Assembly: GCA_003116975.1 (NCBI GenBank)
Contig: BGKB01000173.1
Span: 1-64,000 of the forward strand
Origin: Aurantiochytrium sp. KH105
Lineage: Eukaryota; Sar; Bigyra; Thraustochytrida; Thraustochytriidae
Length of the DNA: 64,000 nt
Direction of reading: 5' to 3'
How positions within the stretch are numbered: position 1 is the stretch's first letter; each line of letters opens with the position of its first letter. The notes beneath the pieces were generated by a model, which made no database searches, was not told where the DNA came from, and saw nothing but the letters and a program-made list of their open reading frames with translations. Below, piece by piece: positions 52,901 through 61,690 of this stretch. Both the position numbers and the translations under genes were made by a program.

Positions 52901-53575
52901 GCTTGGACCGCAGAGGTACAAGATCTCGTCTCCAAGGTGAACGAGAACTTTGAGACCGGCTTCCATCGCATCGAGGAACAGGGATATCACTGCGCGGGTC
53001 GCGTGCAATTGGACATGAACGCATTTACCGGCAAATCTGCGGCGCAGGTAGGGGGAAGAGGCCCCGAAGGCGTGAGTACCCTTGCTACATGCGGCGTCGT
53101 GATTAGTGTCCGGTTTCGCGCCAATCAGGCGCTTCAAAGGCTCGACGCGCACGTTCAGTCCGGTGGCGAGCGTTCGCTAACGACGTTTCTGTATCTTTTG
53201 GCGCTCAACAATGTGTCCAAGGTCCCCTTTCGCATTGTGGACGAGATCAATCAGGGTATGGACGAGGAAAAGGAGCGAATTTCCATGCAGCATCTTTTCT
53301 CCACCTCGTGCGACAAGACGGCTGGGAGCCAGTACTTTCTCATCACGCCAAAGTTGCTTACTGGCCTTGCATTCCCGGAAGCGGCCAAGATTCATGTCGT
53401 TTTCAACGGCAATGGCGCGCTGCCTCAGCAAAAGGTGAGTTTTGGCCGATTTCTTCGTTCGCGAACCAAGCGATATCTCGCAGACAGGACCAATGCGAGC
53501 GATTCTGCCACAGAGTTTGTCTCTGCGCCTGATGCTGCGATCAAGCGCCGGCGCACCTCTATCTCCTGTCGCTGA
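49958..53575 (+). CDS. SMC5 paralogue, copy 2, with altered Walker A
   Basis: 1205 residues from ATG 49958. Same architecture as copy 1: VRRLVMKNFMTYESSVLDAG, CQVLPQDKVTMFSRLDEAQL, ETIRAGIG, hinge KGNTYLPLMEIKAKSKTAAS, signature SGGERSLTTFLYLLAL, and FRIVDEINQGMD. Two features stand out. The P-loop reads AKNGAGKST (about 78-86), so the first Gly of Walker A (GxNGxGKS) is Ala, while the Lys and Ser are kept. An inserted acidic run of about 20 Asp/Glu plus a basic Ser/Arg stretch (about 160-210) splits the N-terminal head. It is SMC5-like, not SMC6: the INQGMD Walker B region is retained. The arms have diverged much more than the heads. It may be an alternative SMC6 partner or a regulatory, weakly ATP-binding copy. 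Confidence 0.93.
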   Translation: MAPEDATDENASQEGLRAAELERGKKAQQHGAAMAARTGKGEAPEFALGAVRRLVMKNFMTYESSVLDAGPRLNLIIAKNGAGKSTTLLALALGLGGHPRLLGRAANIAGFIRHGQSKARVEVTLHDPERNHCTVIREIERVDPKSARAKEASQTECDNGDDDDDDDDDDDDDDEEEEKRGSSQRKPKSSSSHRQARQKKRVSRRKVSAVSTWWLNGKVSSEKKVRSFLKKRYNTQVDNLCQVLPQDKVTMFSRLDEAQLLTETIRAGIGQACVDEQQEIVKEQIALSQAAVTVKSAQEELEQKVREITTLHEKVKRLEEREQAIERMELCTKRLLHLEIMTLKKGSDDLKKRMQTAYEAVKASKVQLANAKARLAAAESKIQGDSKPHQAESALHRALISIPDCAKRLSTAGDKMDATLDNFNDERQLLNKEKSKLEQARARLGESRGALEAWAAENDEGELQERRHAVSAKSEEMKSSQRKLGRELAGIDTNIQDKGTEESGLLRSRDKLRAHLQSKELVLDKLRNTTLKRAWSLVKSRQEQGVAKGNTYLPLMEIKAKSKTAASFIERCAGIKKLITMVSDSSVEARECLYGLKGIDVIVVHKVAEPSRRLSAEQLSRFGFEGYLDELIEAPPAVIQALRDIASIQNCVVGPENAARAFLGLAEEERTRLFEGLQVQTPRTAFSVRRSRYGARNSFMTTHEYAKGLPPAQFIGGAEDSETKRRLVEVESSLQGLRRELADLNEDRDRVASKRDALNAQLSPLDKESANIRKLLEFARKQKVQITTNESDIKSLETRLQALAGKQSPKRTATQVQGAIEALVASVGAMEKMTEKVIAGVPALDKIGLHRVRDASHRLRLATFSTQVHKAQTSLQRAEDEQTIARQQRDENRNARRNLLGKLGKLSVEEENAISELPESREGVLKLRESLRVKVEAIIPDNSVVERYETLQEEIAELKTEVSSAEERQGDRVSTLQARVDAWTAEVQDLVSKVNENFETGFHRIEEQGYHCAGRVQLDMNAFTGKSAAQVGGRGPEGVSTLATCGVVISVRFRANQALQRLDAHVQSGGERSLTTFLYLLALNNVSKVPFRIVDEINQGMDEEKERISMQHLFSTSCDKTAGSQYFLITPKLLTGLAFPEAAKIHVVFNGNGALPQQKVSFGRFLRSRTKRYLADRTNASDSATEFVSAPDAAIKRRRTSISCR

Positions 53576-53795
53576 TGACATTTTAGCCTTCTACATAGCC
53601 TGCTCTCACATCGACGACACAACAAGAAAAAAAAAAGAAAGATTGTCTCTGTTTTGTTTGTCAACTTTGCGTCTCTCACAACCTAACGACCAACGCCGCA
53701 GAGGTATAGCTCGAGTAGAGCAAGCAAAAAGGCAAAGCAAAGCGAGAGGCTGCGCAGGGCTGTGCTGCGGCCCGAGACAGGCGCGCGAAGACGCG

Positions 53796-54932
53796 ATGGC
53801 GTCCGCCACATGGAGCACGGGCGAGCTGGAGTTCGCCAAGACGTTCTCGACGGAGCGCTACAAGCTGCTGGAACTCCAGCCTGAGCTCGAGGAGGCCTTG
53901 GCGACCGGCATGCCCGTTGAGCTGCACATAAAAGGCCCGCGTGGGAGTGGCGACAAGGAGCAGAGCGCGACCTTGTGCACGGAGAAGACAACCTACATGA
54001 TGCGTAAAGCGGAGTCGAGCAACACGCACCTCTTGCTAAGTGCAGAGGAACCACGGAAAACCATTGCAGGTCAAGTGGACTTTGCCTATGAGTTGATTCG
54101 CGTAGCACCTCGCGTTGGACCCGTGGCCCTTCTCCTTCAGGACCGAGCCTTTGGCGAAAATCTGTGCCATGTGAGCACTGCCAGCGTGCTTGAAGATCCG
54201 CAGTGCGTTGCTTCAGCTGGGTGGACGTTTTCAGAACTTGCTGCGCGCATTCAGGCTAGCAACGAGGAGATCCGTGCCGAATTGGCGCGCCTTGGCGCAT
54301 TCGAGCTGGGCGGCCGTTGGCTGACGGTAGACGAAAAATTGGAGTCTGATGTCATTGCTCAGTGTATTTCGGTCGTTGTGGAGACCGGAATGGACGCCAA
54401 AAAAGTATCGACACGCGCAGTATCGAATGCCTTGGAACATCGTTTTGGCGATTTTTGCATTTCCAGGGTTCTCGACCGCTATGCAACGCAGAAAACGACT
54501 CGTGATGATGGTGATGCGATTATCTCGCTTGATGCGAGCAAGGTCGCTCGCTTTTGCGCGGAGGAGATCTTTAAACAGAGCACGGACCCCGCGCTTGATG
54601 CCGATGAGTTCCTGCGCTCGTGGGAGCTGGCACTGCCAAAGGGCGTTAGCACGAGCGAGAGCGCTCTGGCTGGGCTAGCCCTTCGTCTTGAAGAAGGCAG
54701 CGGAGGGCGCCAAGTGTACAAGTATTTCCCAGCGACGCGGCTCCCCAGTGATCTCAAGACGTGCTTTGCAGAGCTCTTTGCAGCACGCAAGCAGTGGAAG
54801 CTCGCTGACATTGAGCCTTACATTGCGCATCTTTTGGGTCCGAGTGTGAAGAAAGCGGACCTTTTGCGCCGTTTCACGCGATCTGTTCGCGTCTCACTCT
54901 CTTCCGACGAGCGTGTCCTGACGTCGCGATAG
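53796..54932 (+). CDS. DSCC1: Sister-chromatid cohesion protein DCC1
   Basis: 378 residues from ATG 53796; the frame stays open upstream through the end of SMC5 copy 2 but lacks homology there. DCC1 is the winged-helix subunit of the CTF18-DCC1-CTF8 alternative clamp loader, which loads PCNA and promotes cohesion. Matches: YKLLELQPELEEALATGMPV, ATLCTEKTTYMMRKAESSNT, AGWTFSELAARIQASNEEIR, LGAFELGGRWLTVDEKL and WELALPKGVSTSESALAGLA, in the order seen in the family. The C-terminal winged-helix region includes KYFPATRLPSDLKTCFAELF, and length is typical (human about 393). It lies 220 bases after SMC5 copy 2 on the same strand, placing three chromosome-maintenance genes together. Confidence 0.9.
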   Translation: MASATWSTGELEFAKTFSTERYKLLELQPELEEALATGMPVELHIKGPRGSGDKEQSATLCTEKTTYMMRKAESSNTHLLLSAEEPRKTIAGQVDFAYELIRVAPRVGPVALLLQDRAFGENLCHVSTASVLEDPQCVASAGWTFSELAARIQASNEEIRAELARLGAFELGGRWLTVDEKLESDVIAQCISVVVETGMDAKKVSTRAVSNALEHRFGDFCISRVLDRYATQKTTRDDGDAIISLDASKVARFCAEEIFKQSTDPALDADEFLRSWELALPKGVSTSESALAGLALRLEEGSGGRQVYKYFPATRLPSDLKTCFAELFAARKQWKLADIEPYIAHLLGPSVKKADLLRRFTRSVRVSLSSDERVLTSR

Positions 54933-55185
54933 CTCCGCTTCAAATGTATTACAAATCGTTCGATCTTGTCCATTGAAACCGTGGCACACTCATTACGAAT
55001 AAACTGGTAACTCATCGATTCGACTATGCTATTGCGCGCGAGCCGCGACCCAGACAGCAGGTCCTGATTCCCACAGCTCCGAGGCAAAGTCCTTGGCTTT
55101 TGTTTGTTTGTTTTTTGTTTTTGGGGGGGGGAGTCGTGTTTCCTCTTATCATTGCTATTGAGCATCCCATCGCATGCGTTGCAAT

Positions 55186-56367
55186 CTACCGAATTCGCGC
55201 TACGAGAGCACGAGAGTCGTTGTTGTTATTTTTGGCGTCAGGATCATTAAGAGCGCGTGCCGCATTAGCGAGACTCTCTTCGCGAGGATGGTCAGCAACG
55301 ATGATGGCTTGATCGAGTTTGAGAAGGATGTCGTCCATAATGTGCAAGAGACGATTTCGGCGCGCAGGGCTTGCAGTCCAGGCGCGAAAGCTGACAAAGC
55401 CAATGGACGCACCACGAGCAGCGAGGTTCATGTTCTCCTCAACATCCAGGTCAACCTTGGCTTCGCAGGTGACGAGCGTGCCGTGCATTCCGAGCGCTCG
55501 ACACAGAAAGGTGAGCCAATGTGAGCGCGAATCAGGAAGATTCTGGACACCTGCAGGTTTTGACAATTCTATGGGCAAACCGCAATCAAGTACATGGTCA
55601 AAGCCGAGTCCGCTCGTGCACTCTCGGACACATTCAAGAGCGGCAGTCTGCCATTCTCGCCATGCCAGACCACTTGCATTCATATCTGTGGTGGATGATC
55701 CATACGCGTCGAACCCTGGTATCTCGATCGTCTGAGCATGGGAATCTGTGTTGTTGATTGCAGCCTCCTCATCGGCCTGGGCGGTGAAGGCGAGCATGAC
55801 CGGGACCGCACCGTGGTGAGCGGCAAGTTGCGCAGCAAAGCGCCCACGCGCAGAGAGTGGATCCGTGATGAGCACGGTGTCGTCTGCCTCGATACGCATT
55901 TTGTAATAGAGGGCGGTATAAACTTCGACTGCGGGTTTAAGTGCTGCTGCGACAAGTGCAGCATCGAGAGCGTGCGGTTTGCGCGCGATCTGGGATTCTT
56001 CGACAAGGACTTGTTCGGCGCAGGCTTCGTCATGAAAGAAGAGAACAAAGTCGCCGACAGCGCATCGGGACACTGCGTCGCCGACAGCAGAGACCTTGCC
56101 AACCGCCTGCCCAGTCAGGATCTTGGGTGAGGTCTCGTGGTCACCATCCAAGTCATTATCCGTCAGTCCGGCAATGTGGCAGGCCGAGACCTTGACAAGG
56201 ACCTGCTCAGGGCCAGGGCGTGAGCACTCTAACGTCTGGCGTTCGACGTGCCGGCGTCGATTGGTTAGTATCGTGTCGTGTTCAGACGCAGCGTGTATAA
56301 GTTTGTTTGCACTCACTTTTTCGCAAAGCACGATTGCGCCCGAGGCGTCGCTGGCCAGCGTGCGCAT
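55186..56367 (-). CDS. Quinone-oxidoreductase-like MDR protein, CRYZL1 type
   Basis: 393 residues from ATG 56367 (MRTLASDASGAIVLCEKVSA). Medium-chain dehydrogenase/reductase fold: N-terminal GroES-like part (EQVLVKVSACHIAGLTDNDL; ILTGQAVGKVSAVGDAVSRC), then a nucleotide-binding half (VYTALYYKMRIEADDTVLIT and RFAAQLAAHHGA). LDCGLPIELSK resembles the CRYZL1 signature region. The usual MDR glycine motif is degraded (DPLSARGRFAAQ), as in CRYZL1, so NADPH binding is uncertain. No zinc-binding Cys set is seen. The extended N-terminal frame to 56640 relies on a non-ATG start and Arg/Glu repeats, so the 56367 ATG is preferred. It lies head to head with TRAPPC2L, 362 bases apart. Confidence 0.85.
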   Translation of the reverse strand: MRTLASDASGAIVLCEKVSANKLIHAASEHDTILTNRRRHVERQTLECSRPGPEQVLVKVSACHIAGLTDNDLDGDHETSPKILTGQAVGKVSAVGDAVSRCAVGDFVLFFHDEACAEQVLVEESQIARKPHALDAALVAAALKPAVEVYTALYYKMRIEADDTVLITDPLSARGRFAAQLAAHHGAVPVMLAFTAQADEEAAINNTDSHAQTIEIPGFDAYGSSTTDMNASGLAWREWQTAALECVRECTSGLGFDHVLDCGLPIELSKPAGVQNLPDSRSHWLTFLCRALGMHGTLVTCEAKVDLDVEENMNLAARGASIGFVSFRAWTASPARRNRLLHIMDDILLKLDQAIIVADHPREESLANAARALNDPDAKNNNNDSRALVARIR

Positions 56368-56408
56368 GTTTGTTTGCTCGCAAGGACAAATTATTTCTCT
56401 TCTCCCGT

Positions 56409-56444
<36 letters not shown>

Positions 56445-56729
56445 TTCCGCGCGCGCACGTGCGTGCGGCGCGCGCGCGCTCTCGCAGCTCGGCTTCCGCG
56501 TTCTCTTTCCTTTCGCTCAGCTCTGTCAGCTTTGCCTTGGAGCTGAGGGCGGCTACATTAGGCTTGACCTTGATCGATGTGCTCTTCTCCTTTTCCCTGC
56601 GGCGTCGGAGGAAAGCAGCAGCGCGACCAGACCAGATCAAGTTCGCGCTTGCTTTGCTTTGCTTCGCGTTGCTTCGGTCGTGGCCGGATGTCCGCGGTCG
56701 CGCGCGCTGCGGAGGGCGGGAGCGCGCGC
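56368..56729. promoter_or_regulatory. Divergent promoter region, CRYZL1-like / TRAPPC2L
   Basis: 362 bases between two opposed start codons. A pure (CT)15 run at 56412-56441 (GA on the minus strand) lies 45-75 bases upstream of the CRYZL1-like ATG. Its polarity gives a purine-rich leader for that gene. No TATA box is evident. Confidence 0.45.
56412..56441. repeat. (CT)15 dinucleotide repeat
   Basis: Thirty bases of uninterrupted CT in the shared CRYZL1-like/TRAPPC2L promoter. Confidence 0.95.
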
Positions 56730-57658
56730 ATGTCGGGAGCTGGCGCGCCCGGACGCCTAGGTGGCGCCAAGACCGTAGCGGTCGCCTTTGTTGACGGCGT
56801 GGTACGTTGGTTAGGTGCGGCGGTCGACGATCGACCTTGATTCGGGCGGGGAGAACAGTCGGGCGAGCTCGCTACTACTAGCTTTGTCAGGGTTGGGGTT
56901 GGAGGTCGCGCAGGGATCGAGCCAGGCGTGACTGTCATAAACAAGCGTGAGCTAACGCGTTGACTTCACGCGCACAGAACGCTCCATTGTTTCTGAAGCG
57001 TTTTGATGATGAGGCCGAGAAAGATTCTCTTGACCTCTTGTTGGTGATTCACAGCGCATTGGATGCGATTGATGAGCTCCGCACGAATCGGCGAAGGGGC
57101 TCGCGCAAGTCGTATTTGGGTCTGTTGAATCTTGTTGACGGTTATGCTGTCTTTGGTCATGCCTCGAATTCGCTGGTCAAGACAATGGTCGTTTTGGATG
57201 CGGAAGCCTGTGGATATGCAGTTCCTGACGACGCTGTCATGGAGGCGTACCTGAGCGTAAGTGAGCCTGAGCATGAGCTGAGCACACGGGTCTCTTTGGA
57301 TTTACATTTCGAGATGTTTTGTCGTGGTGTGTAAGCGACTCTGTCCTCTCACGCGCTCGTGCGAGTGTTGACTGACCGACTGATTGACTTACTCTGTCTT
57401 GCAATTACTTTACAGTCGCTGTACAATGCATACGTGGACACCGTTTCGAACCCATTTCTGGAGCTTGGCTCTGCGTTGCAACTGGGTAACGAAGGAGACG
57501 AGAAGGGAGCAGCAATGAATGAAGAATCGCCGGAAGGTGTTTTGATTGGGCCACCGGGACGAAAGACAGCGCGTCATCCTGAGCTACTTCAGGGTTTCGA
57601 AGAACTCGTGGAGAGCCTCGTGCACGATGTGCAGACGGCCCCTTCGAATACAGCTTAA
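56730..57658 (+). CDS. TRAPPC2L: TRAPP complex subunit TRAPPC2L (three exons)
   Basis: Exons are 56730-56801, 56978-57256 and 57416-57658. Introns of 176 and 159 nt have donors GTACGT and GTAAGT and acceptors GCACAG and TTACAG, both phase 0, giving about 197 residues. The joined start reads TVAVAFVDGVNAPLFLKRFD and continues LLVIHSALDAIDELRTNRRR, SYLGLLNLVDGYAVFGHASN, SLYNAYVDTVSNPFLELGSA, the longin-like fold of sedlin-family proteins. Compared with animal TRAPPC2L (about 140) there is a short Gly/Ala N-terminal extension and an insertion of about 40 residues before the last helix (LLQGFEELVESLVHDV). TRAPP tethers vesicles and is a Rab exchange factor at ER-Golgi and Golgi. It is the most intron-rich gene recognised here. 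Confidence 0.92.
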
Positions 57659-58202
57659 AAGAGAGCGATAGGCCTAGTTATAAAATTTTCTGTCAAATTA
57701 TCAGAAGAAAAAAAAAAAAAAGGAGAGAAAGATAAAAACGTGATGATCGAAAGCACGCTCAACTGCCAAGTGCACGGTGCACCGCGTGCAAACGTTGAAG
57801 CAAGTTTGTTTGTTTAGTGAAGGACGCAGCCGTCTGGCATGGTATTGGCATCCTGCATTCGACACGGAGGTGGCGCCACGTCAAAGCGTGATTGCTGAAT
57901 GAAAGCGGGAGCCAGGCAAGACATAAGGGAAACATTCCCAGAGAGGCAGACAGTATAAAATATAATTTGAGACACAAACACAGAGATGCTCGAATGATCC
58001 AGTACGGACCGACTCGGGCAAAGGCTACCCGTGACCCGGTTAGGAATCCCGATGGGTGCGGCGTTCTGTTGCAAGACAGGTAGAGAGAGAGGTAAAAGTT
58101 CCACAATGGACGTGGTCGTCAAAGTGATTAGCGGAAAAAGTCGTAGGCTGACGTTCAAAGCTGTGCGACGTTGTGAGATTGCATATGGCATCCGCAGACT
58201 GC
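57659..58202. other. Convergent 3' intergenic region
   Basis: About 545 bases between TRAPPC2L and the zinc-finger gene, with a poly-A run at 57707-57721. No coding frame was recognised. Confidence 0.5.
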
Positions 58203-59675
58203 CTAATTGCCGCTATTTGACGAGGTGGAGGGCATGGAAGGAATGGAGGGGATGCCCGAATAGGATTTGTCCGAGTTGAAGCCGTTGCCAAATGTGTTGA
58301 AGGGATGGACGGGGGCGGTCTCAAAAAAGGATGTCCGCCGCTGTTGGGCTTGGTCTCTGTTGTTGTAGCTATTGTTGTAGCTGTTCATGAGCGAGGCAAA
58401 ACTGTCTTCGGGAACAAAGCTGTTTGAGCCCGGGTTGGTGAGCGAGGACAGAGTGCTCTGCACATGATCCTCCTCTTGCGAAGGCAAGCCGTAATTGAGA
58501 TTGCCAAGGAGGTTGCGAAACTCCGCAGTGGTGTTGGGGTCGTACATGGAGGTGGGCATGGCCGAGGACGAGTGGTCGTCATTGTGGGAGTTGTTCGCGC
58601 CGGCGAGAGATTGCATGGCTGCGTGGGTGGCGTTGGCACCGAGCATGCCGCCCATGTCGAGGAGAGAAGGCATGTGGGAAGAGCCATTCGCAGAGGAGTT
58701 GCTGGCCAGCATGCCGAGAAAGGGCGCCGAGAAGCCACTGAAAGATGAGACCGAGTAAGAGCTCTCGCGGCGCTCCTGGCGGGCCGAGGGCGCGAGCGAG
58801 GCCGAGGTGAGTGGGGCCGAGGGTGAGGAAGAGGGTGCCGGTGGCGAGGCATGACTGGAGAGCTGATGATGCTGGGGCGAAGGTGTTTGGCGCCGGGTGA
58901 TGGGCTTGACATTGGAAAGATCGACGTTCTTTTCGTGGTGAACGGTGATCATGTGGTTCTTGAGGTGGTGCTTGAGCGCAAAGAGCTTTCCGCAGCGCAG
59001 GCATTGGAAATCGCGTTTGCGGTTGTGCACGGTTTCAACGTGGCGCTTAAGGCTGCCGTTGGCGGAGAACTTCTTGCTGCACTGGGGGCACTCGTAGACT
59101 TTCTTGTTGATGTGAACATTGAGAATGTGGCTTTCAAGTCCGGAATTCGTGGCAAAGGAACGGGTGCACTTTGTGCAAGAGAAAGGCTTGGCGCTGTTCT
59201 GGGCGCTCGCGGCCGCGGCCTGCTCCTGTTCTTGAAGTAGCTGCTGTTGCTGATGCTGCTGCATCATGGCGAGCTGATTGGTAAAGGGGGCGTTGTTGGT
59301 CGGGGGTGGTGGTGGGGGTGGAGGCGGGTTTCCTCCGTGGCCGTTCGCGGAGGCGGCGGCGGCTGCAGCGGCGAGGTTGCTGGAGATGTGCATGTTGGCA
59401 GGCGTCGCGGGGCTGCCGAGAGGGGTGCGATCATCCTCATTTTTTAGCATGTCGAAGGCGTTCGAGTGTGCCGAGGTGTCGAGCTCTGGCGGGATCATCG
59501 TCGTCTTTTGCGAGGCGTACGAGGCATCGTCGCTGCGGTGCTTTTTAAAGAGAGCCTTTTGTTGTTGCTGGTGGTAGTGATGTTGCTGTTGATCGAAGGG
59601 GGTCGAGTCCTGGCCGAGCGCCCTCTTGTTCGCGTTACCTTTGTTCTTGTTGTTGTTGTTCTTGCCCCCGCTCAT
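58203..59675 (-). CDS. C2H2 zinc-finger protein (putative transcription factor)
   Basis: 490 residues from ATG 59675 (MSGGKNNNNKNKGNANKRAL). Three consecutive C2H2 fingers span 167-246: FSCTKCTRSFATNSGLESHI, then YECPQCSKKFSANGSLKRHV, then FQCLRCGKLFALKHHLKNHM. Each is Cys-x2-Cys-x12-His-x4-His, and the linkers are short and basic, consistent with sequence-specific DNA binding. The N-terminal part has homopolymer runs (His/Gln, Ala, Pro, Gln) and the C-terminal half is Ser/Asn/Pro-rich and disordered, typical of activation or recruitment regions. No other domain. The target is unknown; a regulator of development or metabolism is speculative. Confidence 0.93.
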   Translation of the reverse strand: MSGGKNNNNKNKGNANKRALGQDSTPFDQQQHHYHQQQQKALFKKHRSDDASYASQKTTMIPPELDTSAHSNAFDMLKNEDDRTPLGSPATPANMHISSNLAAAAAAASANGHGGNPPPPPPPPPTNNAPFTNQLAMMQQHQQQQLLQEQEQAAAASAQNSAKPFSCTKCTRSFATNSGLESHILNVHINKKVYECPQCSKKFSANGSLKRHVETVHNRKRDFQCLRCGKLFALKHHLKNHMITVHHEKNVDLSNVKPITRRQTPSPQHHQLSSHASPPAPSSSPSAPLTSASLAPSARQERRESSYSVSSFSGFSAPFLGMLASNSSANGSSHMPSLLDMGGMLGANATHAAMQSLAGANNSHNDDHSSSAMPTSMYDPNTTAEFRNLLGNLNYGLPSQEEDHVQSTLSSLTNPGSNSFVPEDSFASLMNSYNNSYNNRDQAQQRRTSFFETAPVHPFNTFGNGFNSDKSYSGIPSIPSMPSTSSNSGN

Positions 59676-59724
59676 GGTTGCAGGTTTTGCAATTGCCTCT
59701 CTGTACTCCTCGCTCGCTCGCTCT

Positions 59725-59757
59725 CTGCTCTGCTCTGCTCTGCTCGGTTGTGCTCAG
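59725..59757. repeat. TGCTC pentamer tract
   Basis: Several TGCTC units in the 5' flank of the zinc-finger gene, 50-80 bases from its start codon, as in the RPO41 flank. Confidence 0.7.
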
Positions 59758-61073
59758 CTCGGTGCTCAGCTACGCTCAGCTGTGCTCTGTTCGCCAAAAA
59801 GTGGGCCGCGCGGGGTGAGGGGAGTTCGTTGTGCAGGTGCAAAAGCAAGCAAGCACCTGTGCGCTTGCGCGTGCGCGTGCGTGTGCTCGCGTCGCTACCA
59901 GTCTCGCACCTGGGCTGGCTACGCTAGCTCGTCAGCTAGCTCGCGAGCGAGCGCTGATACCTGCCTGGCCTCGCGCAGTCCGTCTGCGTCTCCGCCGGGC
60001 TGCCTGGCTGTCTGGCTGTCTGTCTGCTTGCCTGCCTCCGCGACAGTCTGCTGACACCGTTGCGGCTTTGGTCTCGCACCGGGGCGCCGCGCTGCAGCAC
60101 CGGCACTCGCGCGCCCTCTCCCTCCCTCTCCTCCCTCTTCGCGCCAGCACCGCCGCCCAAAGAAAAAAAAGGATAAAAAGAAAGAAAAAGAAAGAAAAAA
60201 GGAAGAAGGGGAAAAGGAAAAGAGGGATTCTTTGCCTGCCTCAAGCAAAGCAGCACCGCGCCCGCTCTCTCTCTCTCTCTCCCTCTCTCTCCCCCGCACC
60301 TCCCACTCACTCGGGCTGCGACCGCGCCCTCCGTCTCCCACAGTCCCTGCAGCGGCGGCGGGTCCCGCGCGCCCCTCCGACACCGCGGTGCGCGCCCGCT
60401 GCGGTCCCGGTGCGCGCGTGCGTGCGCAGGCAGTGCAGCTCGCTACAGCTCGCTGTGCTGCTGCTGCTGCTGCTGCTAGCTAGCTGCAGCTGCCACTGAT
60501 GACAGCAGTGGCAGGGCATAGTGCGGGGCGTGCGAAGCCGTGCAGCGAGCGAGCGAGCGAGCGAGGGCAGCTGGCAGCAGCCGGCAGAGCAGCCAGCCAG
60601 CCACCCTGCGACGCGGGTCCTTCCCTTTTCTAAACCCGACTCCTTTTTTCCCTTTCTCTCCCATTTCTTTTCTTTTCAATTCTCTTTCAATTCTCTTTTT
60701 CTATTTTCTTCTCAATCTCCATCTCCCTTCCTGCTTCCTCCCGGTCTGTAGCTCTCGCTCTCGCAGCCATCAGCCCTGCTCAACCCAGCCAGACCTGCAG
60801 CTAGCCCAGCCCCGCGCCCACCAGCCACGCCAGCCAGCCAGCCAGCCAGCCGCCAGCCGGCCGCCCGCGCTGCTGCCGCCACCGCTGCCTGCTGCTGCTG
60901 CCTCCCCGGAGCCGCCCTACCGCCCCGTCCAGCGGCCGCCCTCCTTCCCCGAGTCCTCCTCCCCTCGGTGCGGGGCGCGCGCGACGAGCGATACGGGAGC
61001 CGAGACCAGTCGAGACGAGACACGGCGCGGCGCGAGGCCGAGGCCGAGTCCACTCCGGCGGCCGCGCAGGCAC

Positions 61074-61147
61074 GGAGGGAGGGAGGGAGGGAGGGAGGGA
61101 GGGAGGGAGGGAGGGAGGGAGGGAGGGAGGGAGGGAGGGAGGGAGGG
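61074..61147 (+). repeat. (GGGA)18 tract, G-quadruplex-prone
   Basis: About 74 uninterrupted bases of GGGA/GGAG. Runs of three G every four bases satisfy the G-quadruplex pattern many times over. Confidence 0.95.
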
Positions 61148-61626
61148 CGCCGCGCGGGACTGGCGGCGAGCCGAGCAGCTGCTGCAGCGCGCGGTGGCAC
61201 GGCGGCGTGAAGAGGGGTAAGGAAAAAAAGAAAGAAAAAAGAAAGAAAGGAAAGAGCAAGGAGTGGACTTACATTGACTCGCTTCGAGTCCGCGGCGCGC
61301 GATCTCTGGCTGCAACAAGGGCTGCGAGAGGGAGCGTGCGCGAGGGGAGGGGGTGCGCGGGGGCGAGAAAGCAGCGACCCTGCTCGTGCTTGCTTGTTTT
61401 TCTTACTCGTCCAGAGCGCTGCAAGGGGAGAGGGCTGACTGCTGCTGCGGTCACAACGCGGGGGGCGGGCGAGCGAGAAGCAATTTCTTTTTCGCCGATC
61501 TATTCACCATGGTCAATGGATTTTATTTGTTTTATCTATTTTTATTTTGAGAAGAGCGGAGCAGCGGAGTGGACAGGAAAGGAGGAAGGAAGCGCGGAGG
61601 AAGAAAGAAAGAGGAGCGACGCGGAG

Positions 61627-61690
61627 GGAATGGAATGGAATGAAATGGAATGGAATGAAATGGAATGGAATGAAATGGAATGGAATGATT
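61627..61690 (+). repeat. GGAAT-type pentameric repeat
   Basis: Alternating GGAATGGAATGAAAT units, resembling in form the GGAAT satellite pentamers of animals. Origin here is unknown; the similarity is probably convergent simple-sequence expansion. Confidence 0.9.

Noticed and set aside
49958..53575. Second SMC gene as SMC6
   Set aside because: It keeps the SMC5-type IVDEINQGMD and QVLPQDKVTMFSRL motifs rather than the SMC6 Walker B region.
60540..61220. Plus-strand Pro/Ser/Gly-rich frame of 226 codons
   Set aside because: It is entirely simple repeats, including the (GGGA)n tract translated as Gly/Arg/Glu repeats; no conserved block.
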